Source: Poa pratensis | Taxonomy: Eukaryota > Streptophyta > Magnoliopsida > Poales > Poaceae | DNA length: 64,000 nucleotides | Direction of reading: 5' to 3' | NCBI GenBank assembly: GCA_947311845.1 | Contig: CAMZMU010000012.1 | Coordinates: forward strand, 2,238,142 to 2,302,141 | Shown: positions 25,140 through 37,406 of the stretch, piece by piece | Position numbering within the stretch: position 1 is the first letter of the stretch | Layout of the letters: each line of letters opens with the position of its first letter | Made by a program: the position numbers and the translations under genes | The notes under the pieces: model-generated | What the model was told of the DNA's origin: nothing | What the model saw: only the letters and a program-made list of their open reading frames with translations | Databases searched by the model: none

Positions 25140-25810
25140 GGCTTTCTCGGATATTTTGAATTATGAAAAATATACGGCCATATGCATCAACCGATGCGGA
25201 GGCATTCCTCCTTATAAAAAAACAGATTTTAAGGGAAATGCATATGGATTCACACTGGAACGAGATAATGGGCAGGTTTTCGCAAATATGTGCAATGTAG
25301 ATTTATGTATAGTTTGTTTGTTGATGTATTCTAAGAGAGGGTACACAGTTTTGTCATAACTTCTAATCCCCATATCGTGAGCATTCTTCTAAATCCTTGC
25401 TATAAACCATACAGTTTTTATGAGCCTGAGCTGTGCTAATTCATAAGCTTAGACATCATCCAAAATATGCATGAAAAGTCGAAAAGCTAGAATTTTTTTT
25501 TTGTAAATAACAGTGTTTTTTTGCGAAAGTTGTAAATAATAGTTGTCATTGAAAATTGCTTAGAAAACGGATGATACATGGACAAGCTCTGTCAACGCGG
25601 TTTTCCCACAACTAGGAGGATACGCACAACTGTTGATTTTGCATCCAACGAACCATATTATTCGTACTATTTTATATGTTAAAAAAAACTAAAAAATATG
25701 TTAATGCGTGGTTTTAATTTTTTGTGTCAATGCGTGCACAGAAAATTCATGTTAGTACATGAATCTAAAATTTAAATTACACAAATCTATCAATTACTGA
25801 TCGAAATTGT
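25140..25810. other. AT-rich DNA left of the giant element
   Basis: No supported gene, repeat or terminus. The open frame at 25156-25359 has no recognisable feature. Confidence 0.45.
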
Positions 25811-26280
25811 TAGAAAAAGCGCGCGCTTCCTGGGCGCTCGCGCGGCGTCGCTCCTGGTGCTTACACGTGCTGCTCTCTCGTTCATTCTTCTCTTTCCGCG
25901 CGCGTCGTCTGCGCGACACGTGGTGAACGCAGAGTGAGTCGCGGAGAATTCCAGCGGGAGGCGGTTTTGTCGATCTGTTGGCGGTTTTGCGTTGGTTGGT
26001 TGTTTTCTCTTTTCCTTCGTCTCTTATGCGGAGTCGTGACGGATATTTTCAACTCATTTTTCTTTTGTACGTAATTTTTTCGTACACTTTTCATGTACTA
26101 GCGTGCCGCGGCGACGAACTGTGCACGAGTAAAATCGATCCCTCGCGCGCCTTCATTCTTTTGGGAAAAGGAAATATTTTTTCACTTTTCCATTTTTCTC
26201 TTTTAAATCAATTTTCTCTTTAAAATCGATTTTTCACTTTTCGTTCCTCTTTTATTTTCTCTTTACGGGCAATGGAGTCT
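25811..26280. repeat. Candidate left terminal region of the giant element
   Basis: It begins GAAAAAGCGCGCGC at about 25815, a start style common among plant MULE terminal inverted repeats. A GC-rich then T/C-rich leader follows, until the nonamer repeats begin near 26.3 kb. The partner inverted repeat would be outside the window, so a terminus is not proven. Confidence 0.35.
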
Positions 26281-26330
26281 TTGTGGGGTATAATGGGAGG
26301 GGTCTACTTTGAACTATGTAGAACTAATAC

Positions 26331-27460
26331 TTTGAACAAGGGAAAATAATGTTATGTTAGCGTTATGAACTGCCTTCTGTGCACCAAATGAACTGCTTGG
26401 TAAGGTAGTAACAAACTGTACAAGATGACTACTCTATTCGGATTGCACTGCCTTTGCGATCTCTCATGCATTGCGTGATGAATGATGAATTTTTTTTTTA
26501 ATGTTAGTGCTGTTGCACTGCCTGACGCTCGAGATATGCACTGCGTGACTAGTCTGCCTAATATAATTGTTCTGCTTAGTCCTTACTATTTGCACTGCCT
26601 GAACTGTAAATGCTTTGAACAAGGGAAAATAATGCTATGTTAGCGTTATGAACTGCCTTCTGTGCACCAAATGAACTGCTTGGTAAGGTAGCAACAAACT
26701 GTACAAGATGACTACTCTATTCGGATTGCACTGCCTTTGCGATATCTTATGCACTGCGTGATGAATGATGAAAAATTATTTTTTTAATGTTAGTGCTGTT
26801 GCACTGCCTGACGCTCGAGATATGCACTGCGCTACTAGTCTGCCTAATATAATTGTTCTGCTGCGTCCTTACTATTTGCACTGCCTGAACTGTAAATGCT
26901 TTGAACAAGGGAAAATAATGCTATGTTAGCGTTATGAACTGCCTTCTGTGCTCCAAATGAACTGCTTGGTAAGGTACTAACAAACTGTACAAGATGACTA
27001 CTCTATTCGGATTGCACTGCCTTTGCGATATCTCATGCACTGCATGATGAATGATGAAAAATTATTTTTTTAATGTTAGTGCTGTTGCACTGCCTGACAC
27101 TCGAGATATGCACTGCGCGACTAGTCTGCCTAATATAATTGTTCTGCTGCGTCCTTACTATTTGCACTGCCTGAACTGTAAATGCTTTGAACAAGGGAAA
27201 ATAATGCTATGTTAGCGTTATGAACTGCCTTCTGTGCACCAAATGAACTGCTTGGTAAGGTAGTAATGATGACTACTCTATTCGGATTGCACGGCCTTAG
27301 CGATATCTCATGCACTGCGTGATGAATTATGAAAAATTATTTTTTAATGTTAGTGTTGTCGCACTGCCTGACGCTCGAGATATGCACTGCGCGACTAGTC
27401 TGCCTAATATAATTGTTCTGCTTCGTCCTTCCTATTTGCACTGCCTGAACTATAACATAT
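26331..27460 (+). repeat. Four tandem copies of a ~285-bp repeat carrying TGCACTGCC motifs
   Basis: Copies begin with TTTGAACAAG at 26331, 26614, 26900 and 27186 (spacings 283, 286, 286); the last is partial. Each unit holds several GCACTGCCT or GCACTGCGT motifs. Units are nearly identical, differing by short indels in A/T runs. It sits directly upstream of the gene at 27617. Confidence 0.9.
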
Positions 27461-27616
27461 GGTATTCTTCTGCGATTGCATATATGTTATGGATGGCTTT
27501 TAAAAAGCCCAGAAACCTAAAAAGTAAAGATAGCGCCGACTTCGCCGACTTCTCCGCCATCGGTTATCTCCTCGTTCTCGGTCGTCCAGCTCCACGCGCC
27601 GCCGGGCAGCGCTCGT

Positions 27617-28373
27617 ATGGGCTTGTTATTCCCGTTGAACGATGTCGGGTATGGCTCCGTCGCTTCTTCTGCCAACGGTAGCGTATCTCCCTCCGGCGGG
27701 TCTGGTCCTTTGCCGTTGACCGTCGGTGAACCCGTTCGTGCCGCTCCGCCTGCGCCTGCCTTCGGCGTCTCTCCTACTCATGTTGTGGATGAATCCGCTG
27801 CACTCTTGATCGCTCGGTACTATCCTGCCGCTGCTCCCCCTTGGTATAGTATCAGACGTCCGGTTTTTTACTGGTCCTTGCCTCCCGCGCCTCCAGGTGG
27901 GTATGGTGTGTTCCCTCCTGCTGGTACCTTGTCTCCCTCCTATTCCGCTTCTGAAGAAAATGTTAGGTAAAAGTTCTCATGTTTTTCTACCGGTCGTGTG
28001 GTATTTTGTTTATACTCTGTAGTAATTTTTTTTATCTATGTTCAGTTTGCATGAATTATCGGAGGGAGAAGCAGATGATCCTATTGGTGGACTGTCTCTG
28101 GAGGAAGCAATGAATTTATATGAACCAATGATAAGGGATTTCATGGACCAAGAATTGTATCTCATTGATATGCAACAAGATTTGAATGCCCGTGGAATGC
28201 AGATTCTCCTTATGAAAAAACATCTAATGCGTTTGCAGTTCAAGATCATGTACGAGGCAGATATTAGTATGGATGAGCACATTGTGCAACGTTGGGAAGC
28301 TTGTAAAAGTAGTATAGAGAGATGCCAAGTTACTTCTCGGTGGGTGTTGGTTGATGGTCATCCTTGGTCGTAA
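27617..28373 (+). CDS. Two-exon gene, proline-rich N-terminus and helical C-terminus, function unknown
   Basis: Exons 27617-27966 and 28046-28373 join in phase (AG/T) and give 225 residues. Residues 1-115 are low-complexity Pro/Ser/Ala rich (for example APPAPAFGVSP, LPPAPPGGYGVFPPAG). Residues 117-225 are acidic, then predicted helical (EGEADDPIGGLSLEEAMNLY, RDFMDQELYLIDMQQDLNAR) with a final WVLVDGHPWS. I recognise no family. It is the only gene here on the plus strand within the putative element, following the 285-bp repeats that may contain its promoter. The intron has normal GT-AG ends, supporting a real gene. Confidence 0.6.
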
Positions 28374-29750
28374 CTTCGTTTGTACTAGATTTTTCCTACC
28401 TAATATTTTTATTTGTACTAAATTGTCGTATTTCTAAACTGGCAGTTTAAATAAATTTTGTTATGCAGTTTATCACATTCGTTTCAGGCAGTGCATCCTT
28501 TTTATTTCATATTATTTGGCACTGCCTGTCATTGTTATTTGGGTAGTGTATTCTTTTCGGGCAGTTCAATGCATGTGTTACAGGCAGTGCACATAATTAT
28601 ACCAAGACAGTGTAATTCGGCTGTGCCAGGCAGTGCACTCTATATGTATGTTACAGTGCAACCAGAGTTTTGTCCAGGAGTTTATTTTTCCAGTTATTGC
28701 CAAATAATCCCTTTGGCAGTGCAAGTCATTGGTGTTTTGTGGCTCAACTCGTTGGTTTAAGGCAGTGCAACCCGTCTGTTTTCCGCCCTGGTAGTTCAAC
28801 CGTTGAACCGAACGCAGTGCAACTTGTCCTGCCCGAGCAGTGCAGCTTTTATGTAATGACAGTTGAGGCAGTTTCAGGCACTGCAAACCCATAGTTGGTT
28901 CAACCCTGCCTGGGCCGCGACAGATATGTGCACTTCGTATCGTGGAAAGTTGTTCTGCCTACCTAATGGCAGTGCAATCCAGATCTTGCAGGCAGTGCAA
29001 GATTGTTTGCACTGTGAACCACGTGCCGCGGCGATGTAGTCTCATTAATTACGTTAGTTTGCGTAATGGGAACATGCCAACTGAAATAGTGGAGTATGTC
29101 TTTCCGTGGGTTTCCGTCAGTGCACTATATATGTTTTGGGCAGTGCAATCCTTCAGCTTTAATCATTCTGAGTTATGCAAAATATGTTTTTTTCAAAAAA
29201 ATTCACATATGAAAGGCAGTGCATATTTTTGTGTTTTATGTATTAATAATGTTACTGTTGGGCAGCGCAAGCCCACCGTTCTTACAGTTGCACGCGTAAC
29301 TTCAGGGCAGTGCAACCATTAACTAGTGTGCAGTGCACCCATGAACTTCCGTCTGTATAACCTGTAGGTCTCTCTCAGGCTGTTCAATGAATTTATTCAT
29401 GGTGTGTAAATGTTTTTACTTTCTGAGATCTGTGGGTAGTGCAACGCCCCCTTTTTCTACACTAGCAAGCGTAAGTTTAGGGCAGTGCAACCAATAGGTC
29501 CTGGGCAGTGCAGCCAATAGGTTCTGTGCAGTGCACACAACAGTGTTGGGCAGTGCAACCATGAACTTTCGTTTGTATTGTTCAGGCAGTGCAAGAATTT
29601 TATTCATGCTGTACTACCAGAAACTTACGTGATGTCCTGTCCGTATGTCTTATATTGTACTGCATTTTGGATTAGACTATGTTGTGCTTTAGATCGTACA
29701 GAGCGTAACCCATAACTTCGGCAGTGCAACAAATTCCTTTGTTGCAACGC
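28374..29750 (+). repeat. Loose GGCAGTGCA array
   Basis: Noncoding stretch with at least fifteen GGCAGTGCA or one-base variants on the plus strand (for example near 28485, 28582, 28629, 28713, 28761, 28991, 29139, 29306, 29480, 29504, 29549, 29586, 29719), often followed by ACC or TCC. Spacing is irregular (about 25-120 bp), unlike a simple tandem repeat. Text between motifs is mostly unrelated. Confidence 0.85.
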
Positions 29751-29756
29751 AGATCT

Positions 29757-30990
29757 TTTTGTACATGCAGTCTCAACTACTTTTGCGTCACCGTGTTGAT
29801 ATTTTGGGTACACTGTACAAGACACCCTTACTTAAAAAAGTGTCTTATGCAGTGCACCAAAACATCACAAGAGCAACGGGTTTGAAGCAATTTTGTTGGA
29901 ATGAGCTTGCGGACTGGATTGTTTCATTGTATTTTCCTGTTTATGGACAAAAAACAAAAAAATTGTCAGTGTTATTGTGAAAATTCCACAGTAATTATTA
30001 GGATGAATAATGTACTTTATAAAATGCATTGTACTTACTTTGTGAAATGCAATTATTTTGGTAATTGCAAGAGGTTACGGTCGCATGAACATTCGTTGGC
30101 ATGTTGGTCTGTGGATTGTAGCTATGGGGACAGAAGTCTGGATCTTTTTACTCGTGGGTCGTGTCAATCTCGACATCCATTTCTTTGTTATGACTTTATC
30201 TCGGCCTTTTTAGCATAAGCTTAAAAGGTGAAATAAGATTGTAACAAATATTTCTTGTACTGTGTAACCAAAATCATATTCCTGTCATCAAATATTCGTA
30301 ACATGTAATTGTGGGCTAATATATAAATGTGGATTTAAAGTTAGATTTTAATGGGCATGGCAGATGTAATAAGTACAATGAAGTATTTTATATCTTCGTT
30401 TGTCTAACCATATGAAACATGGGAATTCGCTGTACTATCCATACATTTCTTGATTCATGCTGTTCTAAAAATGCTAAGTAAACAGGTTATCTGGTATGTA
30501 CCTTTTAAGCAAAATGGCGACATCGCCATGGAGGCGGTAGAGGTGGAATCGGGACGATCGAAGGTATATGTGAGACCTTTTTCTTTCGATCTGCATTTTT
30601 GATAGGCATCGATGTGTAGGATATACTAGTAGTTTTGTGCATATCGACAAGTTAACTATAACTGTTTCTGAAAGGAATGGTGGCGGCTGTGTAGTGTGGT
30701 GAGGCTAGTGGAGTTGTGTTCCTCGCTATATATAGAGGAAAGAAGCTAGAAACTAGGGTTTCGGCTCTAGATATGCTCTCACTGAGTTTTTGTACTGTCA
30801 AGCAAGCAGTAGAGAATATGCCATGAGGATATTCCATGAGGATTCTTGTGGTCAGTTCATCCAGTTTTTGAGGATATTGCAAGTCGTAATGTACCACATG
30901 CGTTCTAGCAGTGCTACCCAGGGGTAGTGTGCAGCGTATCCCATTTCTGTTGTGGCAGTGCAAAATGTTGTGCCCTTTACCGGACAACTT
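29757..30990 (-). repeat. Promoter-like module, copy 1
   Basis: Copy 1 of a module also found in 35293-36870 and 42497-44060. It contains ATTTTGGGTACACTGTACAA at 29801-29820 with its inverted partner at 30254-30274, a palindrome ATGGCGACATCGCCAT at 30514-30529, and CTATATATAG at 30726-30735. Minus-strand reading below the TATA box gives a short frame from MHKTTS to PPPWRCRHFA, with conserved text PPPWRCRH in all three copies and a splice-donor-like GTACATA after it. No downstream exon could be joined. Confidence 0.7.
30726..30735 (-). promoter_or_regulatory. TATA box of module copy 1
   Basis: CTATATATAG followed on the minus strand by GCGAGGA and a pyrimidine-rich leader; equivalent boxes are at 36749-36758 and 43924-43933 (CAATATATAG in the last). 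Confidence 0.5.
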
Positions 30991-31886
30991 GTATAGAGAG
31001 ATGCCAAGTTACTTCTCGATTTGTTTTTGTTTCATGGCCATCGTAGGCCAGTATTTCAGTTGTCGCAACTTTTAGGTATTTTATCTTTAGGTTGTTTATC
31101 ATATTCATTTTAGGCAGCTCATGCCTGGAATTTTATATCTGGTGTTTAATACGGAGTATGTAGTCAAGTACTGTACATATCATTAGCTTGTGTCAGGCAG
31201 TGCATCCCGTCTATTAAGGGCAGTGCAAATCAACATCATGGCGTAGCGTAATACGGATGCAGGGAGCAGTGCAATATTTTTATACTGGGCAGTGCAACCA
31301 AAAAGTTTTATGTAGTGCACAGTAGATGTACATACTTTTTAAAATTTGTAGTATTCTTTGTTGTCAAATTGATGTCAGATCTAAATTTAATAATTGCTAC
31401 AGACTCAAAGTCTCTTCCTTCACGTATTATAAATCATATACTCCTCACTCCATCGAAGAGAAGACTCTGTTCGGCTTCTACCAAGCCAATTTGTTACGGA
31501 AACGAGACGTTTTTCAGTCGGCAGTGCAATTGTTTCTCTATGGGCAGAAGAAACACGTCATGCGTATGCATGTTCCTGTTGGATTAGTATTACATATCGC
31601 GTCATACATAGAGCATAGTTCAGTCATTACACACTTGAATAGATTCATACAAAAGCAAAAACAAAGTGCTATTGACAGTTGCTGCATCAGCAACATAATG
31701 GCAGTGGGACTTTCTCCCTGAAGGCAGGACGCGTGAAATGGAATATGGTCATATAGCAGGTTCCAACATTACACACATCACACATACATGGTTCACTGAA
31801 TTTTACACTGTAGGGTACGACACACAACATCAACATAGTTATCAAGAACAGCAACAGCACAAAAGTGGACAATTTAAATATTCACA
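30991..31886 (+). repeat. GGCAGTGCA array, sparse
   Basis: Noncoding. Plus-strand motifs occur near 31196, 31219, 31264 and 31290 and again near 31520. Open frames at 31315-31721 are short and lack domain support, so they are not called. Confidence 0.6.
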
Positions 31887-32375
31887 CTACATAATATCAG
31901 CAATGGACGCAGCAGCGTCAAGTAGTTCATCTGGCCCTCTGTTCTGAGCAGCATCAAATTCTTTGATAGTCTCCTCGAGGAAGCCTACCAATTCCATGTA
32001 CTGTCTGTCATTGCATCGAGGAAAATCCACAACACCCCTATGAATCGCAGATGCCTTTCTGAACTTCTGGTGCACCCTGCACCGAGAAACCAGCCAGAAC
32101 TGCATACCTTTGCGACTGTTGTCTGCCTTCCTCTTTTCCTCATCCTTCAAGCTACTGATGTATTCGAGACGTTTTTCGGCCACCAAGATGCGGTGCTGGA
32201 TGTAGCGCTCGATGATGGTTTCCGAAGCTCTTGGTGCTGGAATGGCATTCCTCCATGTGCTCCAGACTGCCCTCATCTCAACGTAGTCGATGAAGTTGTA
32301 CACGTCCTCCTTCGGCTCTAGTTTCTCGGCGACACAGCAGACGGCGTCGCTAGGCAGTGCCGCCCAATCTGCCAT
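31887..32375 (-). CDS. F-box-like protein, short single-exon
   Basis: The 162-residue frame begins MADWAALPSDAVCCVAEKLE, continues to VEMRAVWSTWRNAIP, and fits the N-terminal F-box pattern of plant F-box/DUF295 proteins (W..LP.D....I...L then VC..WR). F-box proteins recruit targets to SCF ubiquitin ligases through SKP1. The remainder (residues 50-162) is basic and helical (RYIQHRILVAEKRLEYISSL, CRVHQKFRKASAIHRGVVDF) with an acidic tail, and lacks the usual kelch or DUF295 repeats, so it is far shorter than a typical member. A minus-strand TATA-like element lies near 32565. It is probably a host gene fragment captured and kept open inside the element. The fold is assigned from pattern only. 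Confidence 0.6.
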   Translation of the reverse strand: MADWAALPSDAVCCVAEKLEPKEDVYNFIDYVEMRAVWSTWRNAIPAPRASETIIERYIQHRILVAEKRLEYISSLKDEEKRKADNSRKGMQFWLVSRCRVHQKFRKASAIHRGVVDFPRCNDRQYMELVGFLEETIKEFDAAQNRGPDELLDAAASIADIM

Positions 32376-33195
32376 GGATGATTTTTCTTGTACGAGACTG
32401 GAAGAGGAAGGGACACAACGGAGTTTAGAGTCGTTTGGTTTCTGTATGTATAATGGGGGAAGATGACGGTTTCTTCTTAGGGGGAGTGGGCTTTGAGGAG
32501 TTGTGGGTCGACGGTAGAGTTTTTTTTTTTTTTATGGGTTACATTGTATAGTAGTGGCGGCGGTTTATACTTCTATTAGTTGCCCGACATGGGTGGATAA
32601 AGCTTGACCACTTCCAAGAGAAAAAAAAAGGATAAATACAGCCCGTGGTAGTTCTTGTTAGAGAATATATTCTCATACGTTTATGGTGTCATGCAATGAA
32701 TTGCTTCAGCGTACCAGCTTTCGAGAGTAATCAAATTATTACGCGTAGTAGTATTCAGATAACAAGTGACAGCAACTGTCCAATGGGTTTTACTGATTTT
32801 TATAATGGCAGTCCATATTTACTGATTTTTATTCAGATAACAAGTAACAAGGCAGAGGAATTTCTTTAGGCATGTGCTTTTCTTAGACAAGTTGTATTAG
32901 GCAGTGCATCTTCTGTACTGTAGGCAGTGCAACATACAATTTAATCAAATTACTTAATGTAGACAATTCTGGTGTGTCTCAAATTTGTTGAAAAATGTGC
33001 AATCAGATAAAAAAGGTTATTGGCAGATAAAATAGAAAAGCATGCGATGACATTTCATAGAGAACAGTGCAGCGGAGTCTGTGATGCAGTGCATGTCATT
33101 ATCTGTAGGCAGTACATAAGAAACGCAATCTACAATATCGATGTGCGCTGAATAACAGCTGTATCACATGTGTTCGACGGAGTTCTCCAGTTGAT
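32376..33195. other. Promoter of the F-box-like gene, then sparse motif DNA
   Basis: 32376-32600 is the upstream region of the F-box-like gene. Plus-strand GGCAGTGCA motifs appear near 32900 and 32922, with GCAGTGCA variants near 33066 and 33084. No gene. Confidence 0.5.
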
Positions 33196-33607
33196 CTAAG
33201 TAGTCTTGTGATGCGTAGATTGCATAAGTTTGAAGGAGCTCTCCAGTTGATTGATGACATGCTTGTCTCCTGGGCGTGTGTTCTTCATATGTTGAATGAA
33301 CTCCTTTTGCTTGTCAGCTGCTGCACCCAACCTACGATAGAGACCACTGAATTCTTTCATGTGCTCTTGGGCCTCTCCCTTGTATTTGACAGTATCTGAT
33401 TGATGACGACTGATATCTTCGTCGACAGACTTGCACTTGATCTCCACATTAGCAAGCCTGTTCTTCAGATCTGCCGAACAGTGCATTTGATCCAAAAAAG
33501 GGTACAGATTGAAAATATAGATCTTGCAGAACTATAACAATACCGAAGAGAGACAGTAAAAAATACACACCCTTCATCCTGGCATCATGGCCATCGTCTA
33601 TAGACAT
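33196..33607 (-). CDS. Two-exon small coiled-coil protein
   Basis: Exons 33571-33607 and 33196-33470 join in phase to give 103 residues starting MSIDDGHDARMKDLKNRLAN. The rest is highly charged helix with heptad spacing (VEIKCKSVDEDISRHQSD, HMKEFSGLYRRLGAAADKQ) and ends LMQSTHHKTT. A TATA box CTATTTATAG is at 33711-33720, about 100 bp upstream of the ATG, as expected. No family recognised; the fold suggests an oligomerising partner protein. Confidence 0.6.
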
Positions 33608-34145
33608 ATCTAGCAGCAGATTCGAAGTAGTAACAGGAAGAGGGCGGAAAATATAGAGGTGACGGATTACTGTGTACTATAAAACAGGACACACTGCCAT
33701 GTGTTGGTAGCTATAAATAGGTGGCACATCCTGCGGGTCGGTTATTTTTAGTTGGAGAGTAATAAGCGGCTGACTGAGTCATACACCTGACATGCATCTC
33801 ACATTGCTGTATGTGACAAGGCAGTGCAGTTGTTCAGGGTGGGGCAGTACAGGTCCTTAACTGACATAAAAGAAAAACATGCTGTAGTTTTTGTTCATAG
33901 TGCACCGATCAAAATCTACTTGCATCCAGTAGTACTAGTACAAATACTCTGAAATAAAAATACAATTGATATAAATTGGCGTTACTTAGAGACTCAACAA
34001 GTGCGATACACTGAAATTTGCCCACAGAAGTACAGTTCTGTATTTGCTTGGAAAACAGAGCTGCAATCCATTCTGTCACACTCCACTCTGTTATGTTTCC
34101 TTGTAAAAAGCGTGATACGACCTCCAGATGGTGGTCACGAGTTTT
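33608..34145. other. Intergenic DNA with promoter of the small gene
   Basis: Contains the TATA box at 33711-33720 and GGCAGTGCA at about 33820. Otherwise AT-rich without features. Confidence 0.5.
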
Positions 34146-35282
34146 CTAAACTGTTGTGAAAAGAAAACAAAGCAAAGGTATTGGGGTCAGATTATCAGTT
34201 CAATATAACTGGATGTGCTTTGAAATTTTTACAATGCTTACCACTATTTGGCCGGATGATTTCTTTAATTTTTGCAGTAGGATAAATTTCATTGTATTTA
34301 CTTGCGATCATCAAAGATATCAATTGTTCCCGAAGACGTCTTGTATCAGACTTCTCAACAACAACAAAAAAAAACATCAGAACATGCAATTCCAAACATA
34401 TGAGTTTAAAGCTTCAAAAAATAGAAAACAGGAGATAACTTACAGCATTAACGAAATGTGGAGTAGCACCATCATATGTCTGCAGCAATCTCATCAGGCC
34501 AACACCACTGTCATAGCTGTATTATTTGACAGAAAATCAATAACACATATGCATGGTTAAACGTGTAGTATGATTTTTGTATTAATAAAAAAAAGGTTAA
34601 CTGATGACTGTGGTCAACAACATGTACTCGTTCACATCGTCAGATATCCACTGGATAGCTGTTGTAGGCATGTTTTTGTAAAAATCCTTGTATGGCAAGC
34701 TGTGAGCATCTTTGAATGCAAGTTTGAAATTTTTTATCACCAGGTTTGCCTCCTCCTCAATATTGTCCTCACCAATGTGAGAGCAAACGATATCATATTT
34801 TTTATATTGCAGGTCAACAATCACCGCGTACCGCACATCTACTGGACGAAGAGGAATGATGATCTGGCGAACATACAGCACACAGGTTACTGTAGTGAAT
34901 CAACGGTTAAGCACATGATCATAGAAAGGCCAATATCACGATAATTACCAAGTCCATGCAAGTAATTCGCAATTCATGTGGCGAAACTGCAGATATTGCC
35001 TGAACAATCTTGCGTTAAATTTCTGCTCTTTCAGTTTGTCCTACAAAATAATAATAATAGGTAAGTACGTATAGTTTAAAATGTTATACATTCACATGTT
35101 ATAAACCCAAGAGAGTGCAGGAGAGGGAGATACAATCTCAAACATACAACATAATTACGGAGTAAAGAAAACAAAATTACCGCTACTTCATGCACAAAGA
35201 TATATCTTCTTGGATACAAGTGGCGATCCAAGGTGCCATTCTCCATTTTCTCAAACTGGACTGACAATACGATCTTCCCCAT
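34146..35282 (-). pseudogene. Ulp1-like (C48-fold) protein, short, catalytic residues lost
   Basis: Six exons: 35181-35282, 34949-35040, 34628-34863, 34444-34516, 34242-34353 and 34146-34150, about 206 residues. The start is MGKIVLSVQFEKMENGTLDR. The Ulp1-like core is seen in VRYAVIVDLQYKKYDIVCS (the position where active proteases have His-Trp and later Asp) and YDSGVGLMRLLQTY (where active enzymes have DCG). His, Asp and Cys are thus replaced, so peptidase activity on SUMO-like substrates is not expected. All exon joins are in phase except exon 2 to exon 3, which is short of one base. Order and intron positions match the first Ulp1-like half of the gene at 45-50 kb. Confidence 0.65.
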
Positions 35283-35292
35283 CGTATCCTAG

Positions 35293-36870
35293 AATCATTG
35301 CACTGCCTCCGCGTGTATGACATGCACTGCTAAATAAAATATTGTCCTGCCAAGTCCTGACCATGTGCACTGCCTGGTTGACTGTAGACACTAACAAGGG
35401 AAAGATATAATCAAATATTAATTTTTATATGACTGCTTTAGTCCGATTGCACTGCCTTGCCGAAAGCGCATGCACTGCGTGAAAAATGATGAATCTTATT
35501 TTCATTGCACTGCCTCGCGTGTATCACATGCACTGCCTCGCGTGGAATCATCGTAAATAAATATTGTTCTGCTAAGTCCTAACCCTGTGCACTGCCTGGT
35601 TGATTGTAGACACTACCAAAGGAAAGATATAATTAAAAATGAATTTTATATGACTGCTTTAGTCTGATTGCATTGCATTGAACACATTTTTCAATGTAAA
35701 TTCCTTTGTATCGTCTCAACTAATTTTCGTCACTGTGTTGATATTTTGGGTACACTGTACAAGACACTCTTAACTGAAAAAAGTGTCTTATACAGTGGAC
35801 CAAAACATCACAGGAGCGACGGCTTTGAGGTAAGTTTGTTGGAACTGAGCTTGAGTGCTGGATTGTTTCATTGTATTTCCTGTCGGTGTAACATAAAAAA
35901 TAAAATTGTTAGTTTAGTGTTTATGCAAGGAATAATGATTAGGGTACTTTATAGGAGACATTGTACTTACATTGTCAAATCGACACGTTGTGGAATAAAG
36001 TACGAGGTCACGATCGGATGCTCAACCGTCAGCTTGTTGGTTTTTTGTGTGAGAGGAACTCAAGGCCTCTTGTGGCAGCTTAGTCGTGGATCATGGGCCC
36101 GTGCAAGCAAGACTGTAGCATCCTGCTCGTGGATCGAGACAATCTCCACGAATTTTTCTTTGTTACGTCTTTGTCTCGATCTTTTTAGCATAGGCTAAAA
36201 ACATGAGACAAGATCATAACTTAGAATTCTTGTACAGTGTAACCAAAATAATATCGCTGTCACAAAAAAAAATGTTTGTAATAATTAGTTGTGGGCTTGT
36301 GTAGGAATGGCTGCACGTAATTAACTTTTCTACTGAAATTACTCGTGCATCTAATTAATACACTGGTATAGTGTAAGTGCTGAGATACTATTAAAAGCAC
36401 TCTTGTGTTCCTTAGTTTTTCTAAGTAGAACAAAAATGTGATCACGCTGGACTATCTATGCATTTATGTGATTTATGGTGTTCTAACAATGGTAAATAAC
36501 TGGTTATCTGGTACGTACCTTGGCAAGAAAAATGGCGACATCGCCATGGAGGTGGTCGAGGTAGAATCTGGACGACCGGAGGTATATGGGATGTGTCCTG
36601 CTTTCGTTCTGTTGGTTTGTTGGGCATTACTAGCATCGATATGATGTAGATACTAGTTTTGCGCATGGTGACCAGGTATCTAGATCTGGTTCTGAATGAG
36701 TGGTGGCGGCTGTGTTGTGGAGTGTGGCCAGTCGAGGGGTGCTCCTCGCTATATATAGAGTCTAGAGGATGGAAATTAGGGTTCCGTCTCTGGACATTGA
36801 GTTTTGTACTGTCAGGCAAGCAGTACATAATATCCCAGGCAGTGCAACATATAGGTTCCAGGCAGTGAGT
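35293..36870 (-). repeat. Motif-rich promoter-like module, copy 2
   Basis: Paralogous to 42497-44060 over its whole length. From left: TGCACTGCC motifs in ~210-bp units (35293-35660), ATTTTGGGTACACTGTACAA near 35743, its inverted partner TTGTACAGTGTAACCAAAAT near 36230, the palindrome ATGGCGACATCGCCAT at 36532-36547, CTATATATAG at 36749-36758, then GGCAGTGCA near 36838. Minus-strand short frame MRKTSIYIIS to PPPWRCRHFSC with a GTACGTA donor-like end. The next gene downstream on that strand is the Ulp1-like gene ending the 34-35 kb block. Confidence 0.75.
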
Positions 36871-37406
36871 GCCATCGGAATTATTGTGGGTAAGCTGTAT
36901 CAGTCGTTATGTGCAATGCTGAAAGTGATTAGCTGGTCAGTGCGTTGTGTTGTTCTATACGGTTAAACCTAAGTTCTATCTGCAGCAACAAAAACACTTC
37001 TACCATCCAAAATGTAGCTCATCTACATTGAAATTGCTGACTATCATCTGTAAGCAATAGAATCAAAATGTAAGCTCAAAATGTATTGCTCACATAAAGC
37101 ACAGAATCACAGTATTACAAAGTAATCCAGACTGAAACATAAACAGCTCCCAGGAAAGCAACATAACAAATTTAAATCCCAGGAAAGCAAAGCTAAACAG
37201 AAGTTCAGATTACTTCATAAAACCACACAGTTCAAAGCTGGACACCATATTACAGTCCATAACATAGTTGCTCACAGCAAAAGCATACTTAGCAGTCTTA
37301 CTTAGCAGTCTTATATACTTAGCAGTCTTACTTACTTAGCATAGAGGTCCGTCTTACAGGAGTACTTATAGACAACTCCAGAGACACTACTTTGCTTAGA
37401 ACGTCT
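36871..37406. other. 3' flank of the B3-like gene
   Basis: AT-rich noncoding DNA with a short direct repeat of TTACTTAGCAGTCTTA near 37300-37340. It probably includes the 3' UTR of the gene at 37407. Confidence 0.5.

Noticed and set aside
28458..29322. Open frames inside the GGCAGTGCA arrays
   Set aside because: They are interrupted repeat DNA without splice signals or domains and are not conserved between arrays.
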